Shown here piece by piece: positions 49,728 through 59,184 of a stretch of 64,000 bases of DNA (its first letter is position 1; each line of letters opens with the position of its first letter). Both the position numbers and the translations under genes were made by a program. The DNA comes from Haloarcula marismortui ATCC 43049 (GTDB lineage: Archaea > Halobacteriota > Halobacteria > Halobacteriales > Haloarculaceae), in contig NC_006396.1 in assembly GCF_000011085.1 (NCBI RefSeq), positions 2,294,001 through 2,358,000 of the forward strand. Direction: 5' to 3'. Below the pieces are notes generated by a model. The model worked only from the letters and a program-made list of their open reading frames with translations. It had not been told where the DNA came from and ran no database searches.

Positions 49728-51227
49728 ATGGCACAGGACAGCAGACCGCGCTACGGTATTGAGGGGAACTGGGAGGAGCTCTATATCAACGGAGACTGGT
49801 GTGAGCCCGACTCGGGCGACAGTCTCGCCGTTGAGAACCCATCGACGCGGGAGACGGTTGCACAGGTTCCCCGCGGGAACGAAGCAGACGTCGACGCAGC
49901 CTATGAAGCGGCCGAACGCGCTCAGGAGGAATGGAGGCAGACGCCGCCCGCGCACCGCGAGGAGCTGACACAGGACCTGCTCCAGGCGATTGAACAGCGC
50001 CGAGAGGAGATTGTCTCGCTCCTTGCAGCCGAGGCCGGACAGGTCCCGCCAGTGGGGCACACGTCAGTCGACCTCACAACCGACCAAGTCGCCGAGGCCG
50101 CGACCATGCCTCGGCGGATGAAGGGCGAACACGCCGTCTCGAACATCCCCGGTAAGGAGCACATCGTCGAGCGTGAACCGCAGGGCGTGGTGACAGTAAT
50201 CTCACCGTGGAACTTCCCACTGAACCTCTCTGTCCGGGCGCTGGCACCGGCTATTGCCGCCGGGAACACGGTTGTACTGAAACCCGCGACGAACACGCCG
50301 ATCACTGGCGGCCTCCTGTTTGCTCGTCTGTTCGAAGACGTCGGGTTCCCGGACGGCGTCTTGAACATTGTGACCGGGCGGGGCTCCGAAATCGGTGATG
50401 CTGTGGCGGGCCACGAGCACAGCGACGTAGTGGCGTTCACCGGGTCGAGCGAAGTCGGTCGTCGGGTCGCCGCGACAGCCGGTGAGAACCTTTCGGAGGC
50501 TGCCATGGAACTGGGCGGCAACAACGCTCATATCGTGACAGCCGACGCAGACATCGACGCGGCTGTCGATGCCGGGTTGTTCGGTTCCTTCACTCACCAG
50601 GGCCAGGTGTGTATCTCGATCAATCGCCATATCGTGGAAGCGGACGTGTACGACGAGTACGTCGAGAAGCTGACGGCGCGCGTTGCGGACCTGCCCGCGG
50701 GGAGCGCACACGACGAGGTCGTTGTCGGGCCGATTATCGACGAGTCACAGCGTGACGAGATACTGACGTATATACAGCAGACCATCGAGGCGGGTGCCAC
50801 GCTCGAAACAGGTGGCGACGTTGTCGAGCTCAATGGCGTCGATGACTCGCTGGTGGTGGCACCGACGGTGCTTTCAGACGTGACAAACGAGATGGCTGCC
50901 GCCTGCAACGAACACTTCGGGCCGGTCGTTCCGATCATTCAAGCGGCGGATGTCGACGAGGCTGTCGCGCTCGCAAACGATACGCCACTCGGGCTCTCCG
51001 GGTCAGTCCACGCCGGTGACGTTGGTGCAGGCAAGCGCATCGCACAGCGGATGGAGACCGGAATGGTCCACGTCAACGACCAGCCGATTAACGACGAGGC
51101 ACACGTCCCGTTCAGTGGGACCGGCGCGTCAGGCGTCGGCGGGTACAACAGCGATGACTTCCTCGCAGAGGTCACCGAAAAGAAGTGGATATCGCTGCAA
51201 CACGAGGCACGCGAGTTCCCCTTCTGA
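49728..51227 (+). CDS. NAD(P)-dependent aldehyde dehydrogenase family protein
   Basis: The 499-aa protein shows the ALDH landmarks: VISPWNFPLNLSVRALAPA (cofactor binding), VAFTGSSEVGRRVAATAGEN, the general-base Glu in AMELGGNNAHIV, and the catalytic Cys in FTHQGQVCISINRHIVE. The last block ends FSGTGASGVGGYNSDDF. The start used is ATG 49728 (MAQDSRPRYGIEGNWEELYI). The substrate cannot be read from sequence; the family covers benzaldehyde, salicylaldehyde and vanillin dehydrogenases. It is upstream of an SLC13 permease, which may bring in a related acid. Confidence 0.93.
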   Translation: MAQDSRPRYGIEGNWEELYINGDWCEPDSGDSLAVENPSTRETVAQVPRGNEADVDAAYEAAERAQEEWRQTPPAHREELTQDLLQAIEQRREEIVSLLAAEAGQVPPVGHTSVDLTTDQVAEAATMPRRMKGEHAVSNIPGKEHIVEREPQGVVTVISPWNFPLNLSVRALAPAIAAGNTVVLKPATNTPITGGLLFARLFEDVGFPDGVLNIVTGRGSEIGDAVAGHEHSDVVAFTGSSEVGRRVAATAGENLSEAAMELGGNNAHIVTADADIDAAVDAGLFGSFTHQGQVCISINRHIVEADVYDEYVEKLTARVADLPAGSAHDEVVVGPIIDESQRDEILTYIQQTIEAGATLETGGDVVELNGVDDSLVVAPTVLSDVTNEMAAACNEHFGPVVPIIQAADVDEAVALANDTPLGLSGSVHAGDVGAGKRIAQRMETGMVHVNDQPINDEAHVPFSGTGASGVGGYNSDDFLAEVTEKKWISLQHEAREFPF

Positions 51228-51346
51228 CTGCCCTGGTCGCGGGATTTATTCCTCAAAAGCCGGCTTGGCAGTGTTGCCCCGGGATATCTATCACCGATCT
51301 CATCCGATACCCGGGATATCGATAAGCTAAAACGCGCACACACCTC

Positions 51347-51352
51347 GGAGGT
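51347..51352 (+). promoter_or_regulatory. Shine-Dalgarno site of the SLC13 gene
   Basis: GGAGGT lies 11 nt before the ATG at 51364. Strong sites like this are uncommon here, where most genes look leaderless, and it supports this start. Confidence 0.55.
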
Positions 51353-51363
51353 AACTGATCACG

Positions 51364-52773
51364 ATGTCGGAGAGGAGTGTCGGTACATCGCTGCCGTTCA
51401 GCGATATCGATGCGTCATGGTTGGTGGTGCCAGTTGGACTGATAGCCGCGGGAGTCGTACTTCAGGTGGCACCGCTCTCAGCCGACGCAACCCGGATGTT
51501 AGCGATTACACTGTTCTGTGTCGCACTGTGGGTCGGGTCGCCTGTCGAGCCGTGGTTTACTGCATTGCTGTGTATTGGACTCATCGGTGGCAGCTTTTCC
51601 ACGGAGTTGGCCCTGACCGGGTTCCAGTCCCCCGCGACGTGGTTAGTTGTCGCTGGCATTCTTATTGGCGAGGCGGCCCGGAAAAGCGGCCTCGCCGACC
51701 TCGTTGAGCGAGCGGCGCTCTATCTGCTCCCGACAACTGCAGTAGAGGATGCTGTGGTGGTGTATCGATACCTGCTTGTCACGCTTTCGCTCGGGAGCCT
51801 GTTGCTTGCAGTGCTCATTCCATCGGCGCTGGTTCGCGTGCTCATCCTCGCGCCGATCCTCGCGTCACTCGGCGACCTCTTCAGCGAACGACGGGCGAAG
51901 GTCGGTATTTTTCTCGGGCCGCTGTTTGTCACGTTTTACGGGGCGTCAGGGATACTCACAGGCTCGCTAGCGAACATCATTATCACTGGACTGATCGAGT
52001 CCAGCGGCGGCCCAACTATCGCGTGGGGAGAGTGGCTGCTGTGGCTCGGGCCATCGATGAGTCTCGGGCGAACGATTCTCGTTATTGGCATCGCATACGT
52101 TCTGTATCGGCCAACAAGTCAGCAGCGCGTTGAGACACCCGAACAAGCGGACGGGCTATCCGTCAGCGCACGCGAGCGGCGTATGCTCGTCTTTCTCGCA
52201 GTCGGAGCCGTGATCTGGGCGACGGACTTCGTCCACGGCTTGCATCCGCTGTTCGGTGCAGTTGTCGTGGTGTTACTGGCGTTTATGCCGCGAATCGGTG
52301 TTGCCGCCCCGGAGAGTGTCGGCGACGCCGATTTCTCGATCATGTTTTTCCTCGGTGCGATCTTCGCTATCGCCGAGGGGCTCCGGCAGACCGGATTCAC
52401 CGACGCCGCAGCGACCACCTTGTTATCCGTGCTTCCATCCGACCCGTCGCTCCCGCTGGTGCTCGCCGCGGTCGTCGTGTCTGCGCTCGCGCTCACCCTG
52501 CTTATGGAGGGGCTCGCGGTCGCCAGCGTCCTGACGCCAGTATTAGTTACGTTCGCCGGAAACGCCGGACTTCCGCTTGTTCCCATCGCAATGATGGAAG
52601 CGGTCGCACTCAACACCTACTTTTTCCCGTACCAGTCGGCAGTCCTTGTCGCTATCCTTGGCAGTGGGATGGTCAATTCTGTGGAACTCACACGAATGGC
52701 GAGTATTTGTTCGATCGCAACGCTTGGGATCCTCGTTCCGATACAGGTGGCCGTGTTCACACTCCTGATGTGA
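51364..52773 (+). CDS. SLC13/DASS-family anion permease
   Basis: The 469-aa membrane protein has about 12 helices. Landmarks include TGFQSPATWLVVAGILIGEA (first conserved pore region), LIPSALVRVLILAPIL (SNT-like helix-hairpin region with Ser-Ala in place of Asn-Thr), FLGPLFVTFYGASGILTGSL, and FLGAIFAIAEGLRQTG. SLC13 proteins transport sulfate, dicarboxylates or citrate with Na+. The signature SNT motif is not clear, so the substrate is uncertain. It follows the aldehyde dehydrogenase gene by about 136 bp with its own ribosome-binding site. Confidence 0.85.
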   Translation: MSERSVGTSLPFSDIDASWLVVPVGLIAAGVVLQVAPLSADATRMLAITLFCVALWVGSPVEPWFTALLCIGLIGGSFSTELALTGFQSPATWLVVAGILIGEAARKSGLADLVERAALYLLPTTAVEDAVVVYRYLLVTLSLGSLLLAVLIPSALVRVLILAPILASLGDLFSERRAKVGIFLGPLFVTFYGASGILTGSLANIIITGLIESSGGPTIAWGEWLLWLGPSMSLGRTILVIGIAYVLYRPTSQQRVETPEQADGLSVSARERRMLVFLAVGAVIWATDFVHGLHPLFGAVVVVLLAFMPRIGVAAPESVGDADFSIMFFLGAIFAIAEGLRQTGFTDAAATTLLSVLPSDPSLPLVLAAVVVSALALTLLMEGLAVASVLTPVLVTFAGNAGLPLVPIAMMEAVALNTYFFPYQSAVLVAILGSGMVNSVELTRMASICSIATLGILVPIQVAVFTLLM

Positions 52774-52818
52774 GCGGTCTCTGACGCTGTCACAACGACA
52801 GCGAAAGAAACAGTCTCG

Positions 52819-54174
52819 CTAGTCGTCGACAACAGTACTAAGATTTTCCTCTAGAGATGCGACGCTTTCCCGGATCTGTGTGACCTGTGTAGTCTGTCGC
52901 TTGTTCGCTTTTGCAAGCTCCGCAACTTCAGTGGCTACCTGTTGGACACCGTCGACAGTCGTGTCCAGTACCGCGGCGATTTCCTCGGCGCTTGCGGCCT
53001 GGTCGTCCGTCGCATCAGCGATTTGGTTCAGTTGGCCAGCAATGTCAGAGATCGACGACTGTATGCGTTGCTGGTTCTCGGAGACGTTTCGCGTCTGCCG
53101 TTCTATTTCAGCAATACGCCCCGTGGTTTGCTGAACACTGTCGACGGTTTGCGACGCGATCTCCGCGATATCAGAAACCAGCTCATCAATACGTTCTGCT
53201 TCGGCCTGCGATTCTGTGGCAAGCGTTTTTACCTCATCTGCAACGACCGCAAACCCATCGCCCTCTTCACCCGCCCTAGCGGCCTCTATTGACGCGTTTA
53301 GCGCCAGCATATTTGTCTGCTCAGCCAAGTCGTTGATCGTCGTGACGACCGCATCGATTTCATCGACACGGGACGCGAGGCTATCCGCGTCCGCCGCCAT
53401 CTGCTCGCTGGCTGCGGTGACTGTGTTCAGTGTCTCTAGAAGTTCTTCGGTCGCATCCTCCGACTCTTCGGCGAGCGTCTCCGCTTCCTCGCCCTGTGTG
53501 CTGATCGTTTCGACGCTAGAGGCCACTTCTTCAGTCGTCGCACTGAGCGTCTGTATTTCGTCATCGACATCGTCGATGTGCGCTGCTTCTTCGTCGGCAA
53601 TGTCTGCGATCTCCTCTGCGTTCGTCGTGACCTGTTCAGCCGCCGACTCCAGGTCCGTCACCGTCGTTTCGAGTTCGCCCTGAACCTGCTTCTGTACCGT
53701 CCGCATCGATTTCCGCTGCTCGACGAGATCCGTCACACGGCTTACATACTCGAAGGCACCGACGACGTCGCCGGTCGGTGAAACAAGCGGGACAGCGGTT
53801 GCCCTGACGTGCCAGTTCGTTCCGTCGTCATGGGTCCCGGACCGAACATCTGTTTCCCGTACCGGTTCGCCGGTTCGTGTGACTTCCTCAGCAAGCGTTT
53901 CAGTCACGTCGTCGGTTCCGATAATCTCGTGTGCGACTTCTCCTTTCGCTACCTCGGAATCAACGCCGTGAAATTCAGCTTGGACGTCATTCCAGTGAGT
54001 CAGCAGCCCGTCATTATCGACAGCGAGAGCCGGCTCCGGGAACTGTTCGACAAGCTGATCGAACAGGTGTTTCCAGTGGTCGCGTTCCGCGCGTAACCGC
54101 TCTTCTTCCGTGACAGCTTCAGAAATTGACGGTCCAAGCGTGTAATCGCCTGAGTCTGACGTATTACTCTGCAC
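52819..54174 (-). CDS. Soluble PAS-containing chemotaxis transducer
   Basis: The 451-aa protein has a PAS domain at about residues 35-150 (FPEPALAVDNDGLLTHWNDV to SPTGDVVGAFEYVSRVTDL), then a long coil with the transducer tip LAEQTNMLALNASIEAARAG and GFAVVADEVKTLATES. No membrane helix is present, so it senses an internal or diffusible signal, possibly redox or a PAS ligand. The coil carries QQ/TE pairs that could be methylated. It is monocistronic and convergent with the SLC13 gene. Confidence 0.9.
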   Translation of the reverse strand: MQSNTSDSGDYTLGPSISEAVTEEERLRAERDHWKHLFDQLVEQFPEPALAVDNDGLLTHWNDVQAEFHGVDSEVAKGEVAHEIIGTDDVTETLAEEVTRTGEPVRETDVRSGTHDDGTNWHVRATAVPLVSPTGDVVGAFEYVSRVTDLVEQRKSMRTVQKQVQGELETTVTDLESAAEQVTTNAEEIADIADEEAAHIDDVDDEIQTLSATTEEVASSVETISTQGEEAETLAEESEDATEELLETLNTVTAASEQMAADADSLASRVDEIDAVVTTINDLAEQTNMLALNASIEAARAGEEGDGFAVVADEVKTLATESQAEAERIDELVSDIAEIASQTVDSVQQTTGRIAEIERQTRNVSENQQRIQSSISDIAGQLNQIADATDDQAASAEEIAAVLDTTVDGVQQVATEVAELAKANKRQTTQVTQIRESVASLEENLSTVVDD

Positions 54175-54486
54175 TGTCTGTCCATAGTGTACTCATTTAC
54201 ATAAATTACGGCGTGGGATTTCAACAAACGATATTTTATGAGAACCTCAAAAAACCCGCTGGCCGTTGCTTCAGGTTACTGTAGACAGTTTTCGCTTCGA
54301 CGGTGTCCCCAATTCTCAGTAAGTATAGCGTTCTGTACAAGCAAGTGTAGGTACAGACCTGAATCAAGAACTATTCGGATCGCTCCGCTGTACAGCACAA
54401 CCGATACTGCGTGATCGCTCGCCGAAAGTGGCAGCTACCGGCCGTCAGTCCGACGCTTCCGCAGCCGCCACGGCTCGCGGCTCCTC
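54175..54486. other. Intergenic region between the transducer and ileS
   Basis: The 312-bp gap carries the transducer promoter (AT-rich at 54195-54245) and the 3' end of ileS. No gene, repeat or RNA fold is apparent. Confidence 0.5.
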
Positions 54487-57400
54487 TTAGTCGCCGCTCG
54501 CCTGTTCCGAGGCCTCCCGCTGGTCGGCCTCGCACGGCGCAATCGCAATCTCCATATCAGTTCCTTCGACCTCCCAGGTCTTGCGATGGCCATCTTCGAC
54601 GCCGTCTAGCTCGTCAGCGCGAACCTCCTCTTTGATGAGGGCCTCGTGCTCGCGGACCAGCGAATCCACGCGCTCGTCGTCGATTGTCAGGTCCACGGCG
54701 ATGCGTTCCTCGATGTCCAGTTCGAGGTCTTTGCGCATCTCCTGGATTCGGCGGATGACCTCGCGGGCGTACCCCTCGCTCTCGATGTCCTCGGTGAGCG
54801 CGGTGTCGACATAGACGACGCCGCCGCCGTCCAGCGCGGTGAACTCCGTTCCGGTGACGCCCTCGGGCGTCTCGCGGCGGAATTCGACCATTTCCTCGGT
54901 GAGGTCGACGTCCTCACCGAGCGCCTCGCGTACTGTACCTTCGAGGGTATCGAGTGATTGCTCGGTGACGCGGGCCTCGTTGAGCGCGTTCATCACGCGG
55001 CCGGCGTCGTCGCCGAAGGCCGGGCCGAGTTCGCTCATGTCGGCCTCGGCGGAGTACTGGAGTTCGCCCCACTCGTCGTCAGCGCCGACAACCTCGACGG
55101 CGCGGGCGTTGAGCCGGTCGGCGATGATGGCTTCCTGTGCGCGGACCGCATCGGCCACGTCGTCGCTGTCCACGTCGACGACGACGCGGGTGACGGGCCA
55201 GCGGAGCTTGCGTTCGGCCTGCTGGCGGGCATTCGAGCCCGCCTCCTCGACCTCGCGGACGACCTCGATTTCGCGTTCGAGTGCGGGGTCGTGCAGGTCG
55301 GCGTCGACCTCGGGCCAGTCGCACATGTGGACCGTCGGGTGGCCGGCGTCGCCGGTGAGTGCGCCGTACACCTGCTCGGCGACGAACGGCGTGAACGGAG
55401 CAAACAGCGCGGCCACGGATTCGAGCACGCGATAGAGGGTGGCGTAGGCCGCCTGCTTCGAGGCGCTGTCTTCCTCCTCCCACATCCGCTCGCGGACGAC
55501 CTGAATGTAGAAGCGAGAGACGTCTTCGACGACGAATTCGAGCAGTTCGTCGACCGCCTTGTCGTTCTCGAAGTCGTCCATCGAGTCGGTCATCGCCTCG
55601 GTGACGCTCTGGAGCCGGGAGAGCACCCACTCGTCGACGAGTTCGAGGTCGTCGCGGAGGTCCTCGACCGTCGTTTCCTCGGGGTCGAAGTCGTCGGCCC
55701 GCATGTACGGCAGCGGGAACCGGGCGACGTTCCAGAGGATGTTCAGCCGCCGTTGCATCTCGGCGGTTTCCTCCCAGGAGAAGTTCATGTCCTCGCCCTG
55801 AGCAGTCACCGATAGCAGGAACAGCCGCATCGGGTCGCGGCCGTGCTTCTCGATGACTTCGTGGGGGTCGATGAGGACGCCTTTGGACTTGGACATCCCA
55901 CGGCCGTCGGGCATGTTGGCGTAACCGTGCATCAGCACCTGCTTGTACGGTATTTCGCCGGTCGCGGCGGTGCTCATGCCCAGCTGAGACCAGAACCAGC
56001 CGCGGGTCTGGTCGTGGGCCTCCATGATGAGGTCGGCGGGCCACAGCTCCTCGAAGTCCTCCGTCTGCTCGGGGTAGTTGACGGTCCCCCATGTCGCGAC
56101 GGAAGAGTCGAGCCACACGTCGAACACGTCGCCGACACGGGTGTAGGTCGTGCTGTCCTCGGTGATGGTGAGGTCGTCGACCGTGCCCTTGTGGAGGTCG
56201 ACATTTTCGGGGTCGATGTCCTGGTCGACCCGCTCGGCGAGTTCCTCGCGGTCGCCGACGACGATGGCGTCGTCCATGTCACCGGACCAGTCTTCAGGGA
56301 GCCAGATGGGGATCGGGATGCCCCAGTAGCGCTGCCGCGAGACGTTCCAGTCCGGCGCGTCCTCAACGAAGTCCCGGAAGCGGTTATCGCGGGCCCACTG
56401 CGGGTACCACTCGCTGTCCTCGATGTTCGCAAGCAGTTCGTCCTTGATGTCGGTCACCGTGATGAACCACTGGTCGGTAACGATACGGACGATGTCGGTG
56501 TCACAGCGCCAGCACTGCCCTTCGCGGACGGTGTGGCCAGGTTCACTGGAGAGCAGGACGCCGTTCTCGTCGAGGTCGTCGATGACCTCGTCGTTGGCGT
56601 CGCGGACGAACGTCCCGGCGTACTTGCCCGCGTCGTCGGTGTAAACGCCGTCGCTCCCGACCGGACAGAAGATTTCGAGGTCGAGTTCCTGTCCGCGCTC
56701 GAAGTCCTCCTCACCGTGGCCGGGCGCGGAGTGGACGAGGCCCGTGCGGTCGGCCTCGACGTAGTCGGCGGTGTACACCTGCCCAGAGCCCTCGCCTTGG
56801 GCGTGGTCCGGCACTTCCTCGGCCAGCGGGTGCTCGTACGCCCAGCCGACCATCTCCTCGCCGGACAGTTCCTCGACGACCTCGTAGTCGTCGTACCGGC
56901 CGGCCTTCAGTACATCCTCGACACAGGCCTCGGCGAGATAGAGGCGTTCGGTGTCGCCGTCTTTCTCGGCGTCGACGCCCACGTATTCGAGGTCACCGTC
57001 GGCGGCGACGAAGGTGTTGGCGACGATTGTCCAGGGCGTCGTCGTCCAGATGACCAGACTGCCATCCTGTTCCGCCAGCGGGAACTTCACGTAAATCGAC
57101 GGCTTGCCCACGTCGTGGTACTCGACCTCGTTGTTGGCGATGCCGGTCTCACAGCGCGGGCACTGGTTGATGGAGCGCTGGCCCTGTTCGACGAGGTCGC
57201 GCTCGTGAGCCTGCTGGAAGCCCCACCAGGCGGCCTCCATATACTCCGGGTTGACCGTCTTGTACGGGTCGTCCCAGTCCATCCAGACGCCGAAGTCCTG
57301 AAAGTCCGTCTGGAGGCCTTCGAGTTGCTCCTCGGCGAAGTCTTTGCACTCCTCGATGAAGTTCTCCTCACCGAACTGCTCGATGTCTTTCTTGTTCTCG

Positions 57401-57711
57401 AAGTCGAGGCGCTCCTCGACTTTCGTCTCGATGGGGAGGCCGTGCATGTCATAGCCCGGCCGGTCAGTGACGTTGTAGCCCTGCATCCGCAGGTAGCGGA
57501 TGTAACAGTCCTTCAGGGTCTTGTTCCACGTCGTGCCCATGTGGGCCGCGCCGGAGGTGTAGGGCGGTCCATCAACGAAGAAGTAGTCCTCGCCGTCGGC
57601 CCGGTGGGCCTTCGTCTGCTCGTAGGCGTCGACGTCGTCCCAGTACTCGAAGACGCCGTCCTCGACGGCGTCGGGGTCGTACTGGTCATCGACAGCGGCG
57701 AAACGTTCCAT
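54487..57711 (-). CDS. ileS: Isoleucyl-tRNA synthetase
   Basis: The 1074-aa class I enzyme starts MERFAAVDDQYDPDAVEDGV. The HIGH motif is PPYTSGAAHMGTTWNKTLKD (HMGT) and the KMSKS loop is GRGMSKSKGVL. Between them is the CP1 editing domain with TTPWTIVANTFVAADG, and the tRNA-binding helical domain follows. The large C-terminal region contains IQEMRKDLELDIEERIAVDL, typical of the archaeal/eukaryotic-type enzyme. It charges tRNA-Ile and edits valine. No T-box is expected. Upstream in-frame codons to 57837 are not supported as coding. Confidence 0.97.
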   Translation of the reverse strand: MERFAAVDDQYDPDAVEDGVFEYWDDVDAYEQTKAHRADGEDYFFVDGPPYTSGAAHMGTTWNKTLKDCYIRYLRMQGYNVTDRPGYDMHGLPIETKVEERLDFENKKDIEQFGEENFIEECKDFAEEQLEGLQTDFQDFGVWMDWDDPYKTVNPEYMEAAWWGFQQAHERDLVEQGQRSINQCPRCETGIANNEVEYHDVGKPSIYVKFPLAEQDGSLVIWTTTPWTIVANTFVAADGDLEYVGVDAEKDGDTERLYLAEACVEDVLKAGRYDDYEVVEELSGEEMVGWAYEHPLAEEVPDHAQGEGSGQVYTADYVEADRTGLVHSAPGHGEEDFERGQELDLEIFCPVGSDGVYTDDAGKYAGTFVRDANDEVIDDLDENGVLLSSEPGHTVREGQCWRCDTDIVRIVTDQWFITVTDIKDELLANIEDSEWYPQWARDNRFRDFVEDAPDWNVSRQRYWGIPIPIWLPEDWSGDMDDAIVVGDREELAERVDQDIDPENVDLHKGTVDDLTITEDSTTYTRVGDVFDVWLDSSVATWGTVNYPEQTEDFEELWPADLIMEAHDQTRGWFWSQLGMSTAATGEIPYKQVLMHGYANMPDGRGMSKSKGVLIDPHEVIEKHGRDPMRLFLLSVTAQGEDMNFSWEETAEMQRRLNILWNVARFPLPYMRADDFDPEETTVEDLRDDLELVDEWVLSRLQSVTEAMTDSMDDFENDKAVDELLEFVVEDVSRFYIQVVRERMWEEEDSASKQAAYATLYRVLESVAALFAPFTPFVAEQVYGALTGDAGHPTVHMCDWPEVDADLHDPALEREIEVVREVEEAGSNARQQAERKLRWPVTRVVVDVDSDDVADAVRAQEAIIADRLNARAVEVVGADDEWGELQYSAEADMSELGPAFGDDAGRVMNALNEARVTEQSLDTLEGTVREALGEDVDLTEEMVEFRRETPEGVTGTEFTALDGGGVVYVDTALTEDIESEGYAREVIRRIQEMRKDLELDIEERIAVDLTIDDERVDSLVREHEALIKEEVRADELDGVEDGHRKTWEVEGTDMEIAIAPCEADQREASEQASGD

Positions 57712-57763
57712 ACCGCCACATTCGCCGCCTCCAATAAAGGACAATCGGTTGTATGTGTACCGT

Positions 57764-57955
57764 TCAGCGCTCGCGCTCACGCTGAAGGAGCAAGCTGACC
57801 GTCTCGCCGGTCTTGTCCGTGAGCGGAGCGGCGACATGCCACCCCTCGGCTCCGAGTTCGTTCAGTTGCTCGATCGGCGGCGTGACCTCGCCGCCGAGTC
57901 CGGCGATCATGACATCACTGTCAACCTCGATAGTGCGGTACTCGTAGGAGGGCAT
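57764..57955 (-). CDS. 63-aa DUF4177-like protein
   Basis: The protein MPSYEYRTIEVDSDVMIAGL continues with EQLNELGAEGWHVAAPLTDK and ends in an amphipathic strand (TGETVSLLLQRERER). The pattern Y-E-Y-R-x-I-E-V followed by L-N-E-L-G-A-E-G-W-x-V matches the small DUF4177 family. It is divergent from the uracil-DNA glycosylase gene. Function unknown. Confidence 0.75.
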   Translation of the reverse strand: MPSYEYRTIEVDSDVMIAGLGGEVTPPIEQLNELGAEGWHVAAPLTDKTGETVSLLLQRERER

Positions 57956-58055
57956 ACAGATGCTGGAGCGGCCACCGGCGATAAACGTCTTGTGGTGGCC
58001 CAGACAGTACGTCGGTACCGCCACCGACTTGCCACGCACAGCCCTTACCACAGAT

Positions 58056-58679
58056 GTGCCAACGTTTCCGGACGGAGCGGAGCGAAACACCCTCACAGCG
58101 GACTGTCGGCGTTGCCCTGAACTCGCCGAGAGCCGGACCTGCATCTCGTGGGGCAACGGTCCGCTGGACGCCGACCTCGTGGTAGTCGGCGAGGCCCCAG
58201 CCGAGGGCGACTCCGAGGCCGAGCACTGGCAGGGCGGCAATCTGACCGGGATGGCCTACACGTCACGGCGTTCCGGCCGGAAGGTCCGCGACCTGCTCAC
58301 CGACGCCGGGTTCAGTCACGACGACTGCTACTACACCAACGCCGTGAAGTGCCACCCGCCGGGGAACCGCGACCCGACCGATGCGGAACTGGCGAACTGC
58401 CGGCCCTACCTCGTCGAAGAAGTCGAGGCGATCGAGCCGACTGCGGTCGTGGCGACCGGGAAACACGCGACGAAGACAGTACTGGCGCTGGACGGCGAGT
58501 CGCTTGACGGCTTCCTCGACAGCGTGCTCGACCCCCGCCGAAGCGAGGCGCTGGGCGTGCCCGTGGTTCCGCTGCTCCACCCGTCGTATCAGGAAGTCTG
58601 GCTCTCGCGGCTGGGCTACGACCGCGAGACGTATGTCGACGCTCTCACGGACGCGGTCGCCGGTGTCGCCGACACCTAG
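58056..58679 (+). CDS. Family 4-like uracil-DNA glycosylase
   Basis: The start used is GTG 58056 (MPTFPDGAERNTLTADCRRC), 207 aa; codons upstream belong to non-coding DNA. Four Cys fit a [4Fe-4S] site: ADCRRCPELAESRT, then VKCHPPGNRDPTDAELANCRPYL. The active-site motifs are VVVGEAPAEGDSEAEHWQGG and the terminal LLHPSYQEVW, the latter replacing the usual HPAYL. It removes uracil from DNA in base-excision repair. Some residues around the first motif differ from the classical GEAPG-x-x-E-D, so it may be a variant branch. Confidence 0.85.
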   Translation: MPTFPDGAERNTLTADCRRCPELAESRTCISWGNGPLDADLVVVGEAPAEGDSEAEHWQGGNLTGMAYTSRRSGRKVRDLLTDAGFSHDDCYYTNAVKCHPPGNRDPTDAELANCRPYLVEEVEAIEPTAVVATGKHATKTVLALDGESLDGFLDSVLDPRRSEALGVPVVPLLHPSYQEVWLSRLGYDRETYVDALTDAVAGVADT

Positions 58680-58713
58680 AACCTTCTTGTGACCGCCGGA
58701 CGCAGGGACGACC

Positions 58714-59142
58714 ATGAGCGAGGACTGCATCTTCTGTCAGATCGTTGCCGGCGACATCCCCGGCCGCACCGTCTACGAGGACGACACCGTGCTGGCGTTT
58801 CTGGACGCCAATCCGCTCTCGCCAGGCCACACGCTCGTCATTCCGAAGGCCCACCACGAGCGGCTGAACGACACGCCCGCCGATGTGGCGAGTGCAGTCA
58901 TGTCGACGTTGCACGAACTCGTCCCCGCCGTCGAGTCGGCCGTCGACGCCCCCGCCAGCACGGTTGCGTTCAACAACGGTGAGGTGGCCGGTCAGGAGGT
59001 CCCCCACGTCCACGGCCACATTATCCCGCGGTTCGAGGACGACGGCGGCCGCCCGATTCACGTGCTGGTCAACGACCGTCCCGACATTTCTGACGACGAA
59101 CTGGACGACATCGAGAACGACATCGTCGCTGAGCAAGCGTAA
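58714..59142 (+). CDS. HIT-family nucleotide-binding hydrolase
   Basis: The 142-aa protein starts MSEDCIFCQIVAGDIPGRTV. The first motif FLDANPLSPGHTLVIPKAHH and the catalytic histidine triad HVHGHIIPRFEDD are present. HIT proteins hydrolyse nucleotide conjugates such as AMP-lysine. It follows the glycosylase gene by 34 bp on the same strand, so they may form one transcript. Confidence 0.93.
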   Translation: MSEDCIFCQIVAGDIPGRTVYEDDTVLAFLDANPLSPGHTLVIPKAHHERLNDTPADVASAVMSTLHELVPAVESAVDAPASTVAFNNGEVAGQEVPHVHGHIIPRFEDDGGRPIHVLVNDRPDISDDELDDIENDIVAEQA

Positions 59143-59153
59143 AATTCCGCATC

Positions 59154-59160
59154 TTTTTAC
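59154..59160 (+). promoter_or_regulatory. TATA-like box for the ParA-like gene
   Basis: TTTTTAC lies 25-31 nt before the ATG at 59185. Confidence 0.5.
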
Positions 59161-59184
59161 CGAAAGATACGCCAACAGCAACGC

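Noticed and set aside
55843-57798. Plus-strand frame of 651 codons opposite ileS
   Set aside because: It mirrors the ileS codon pattern and carries no conserved motif, while ileS is unmistakable.
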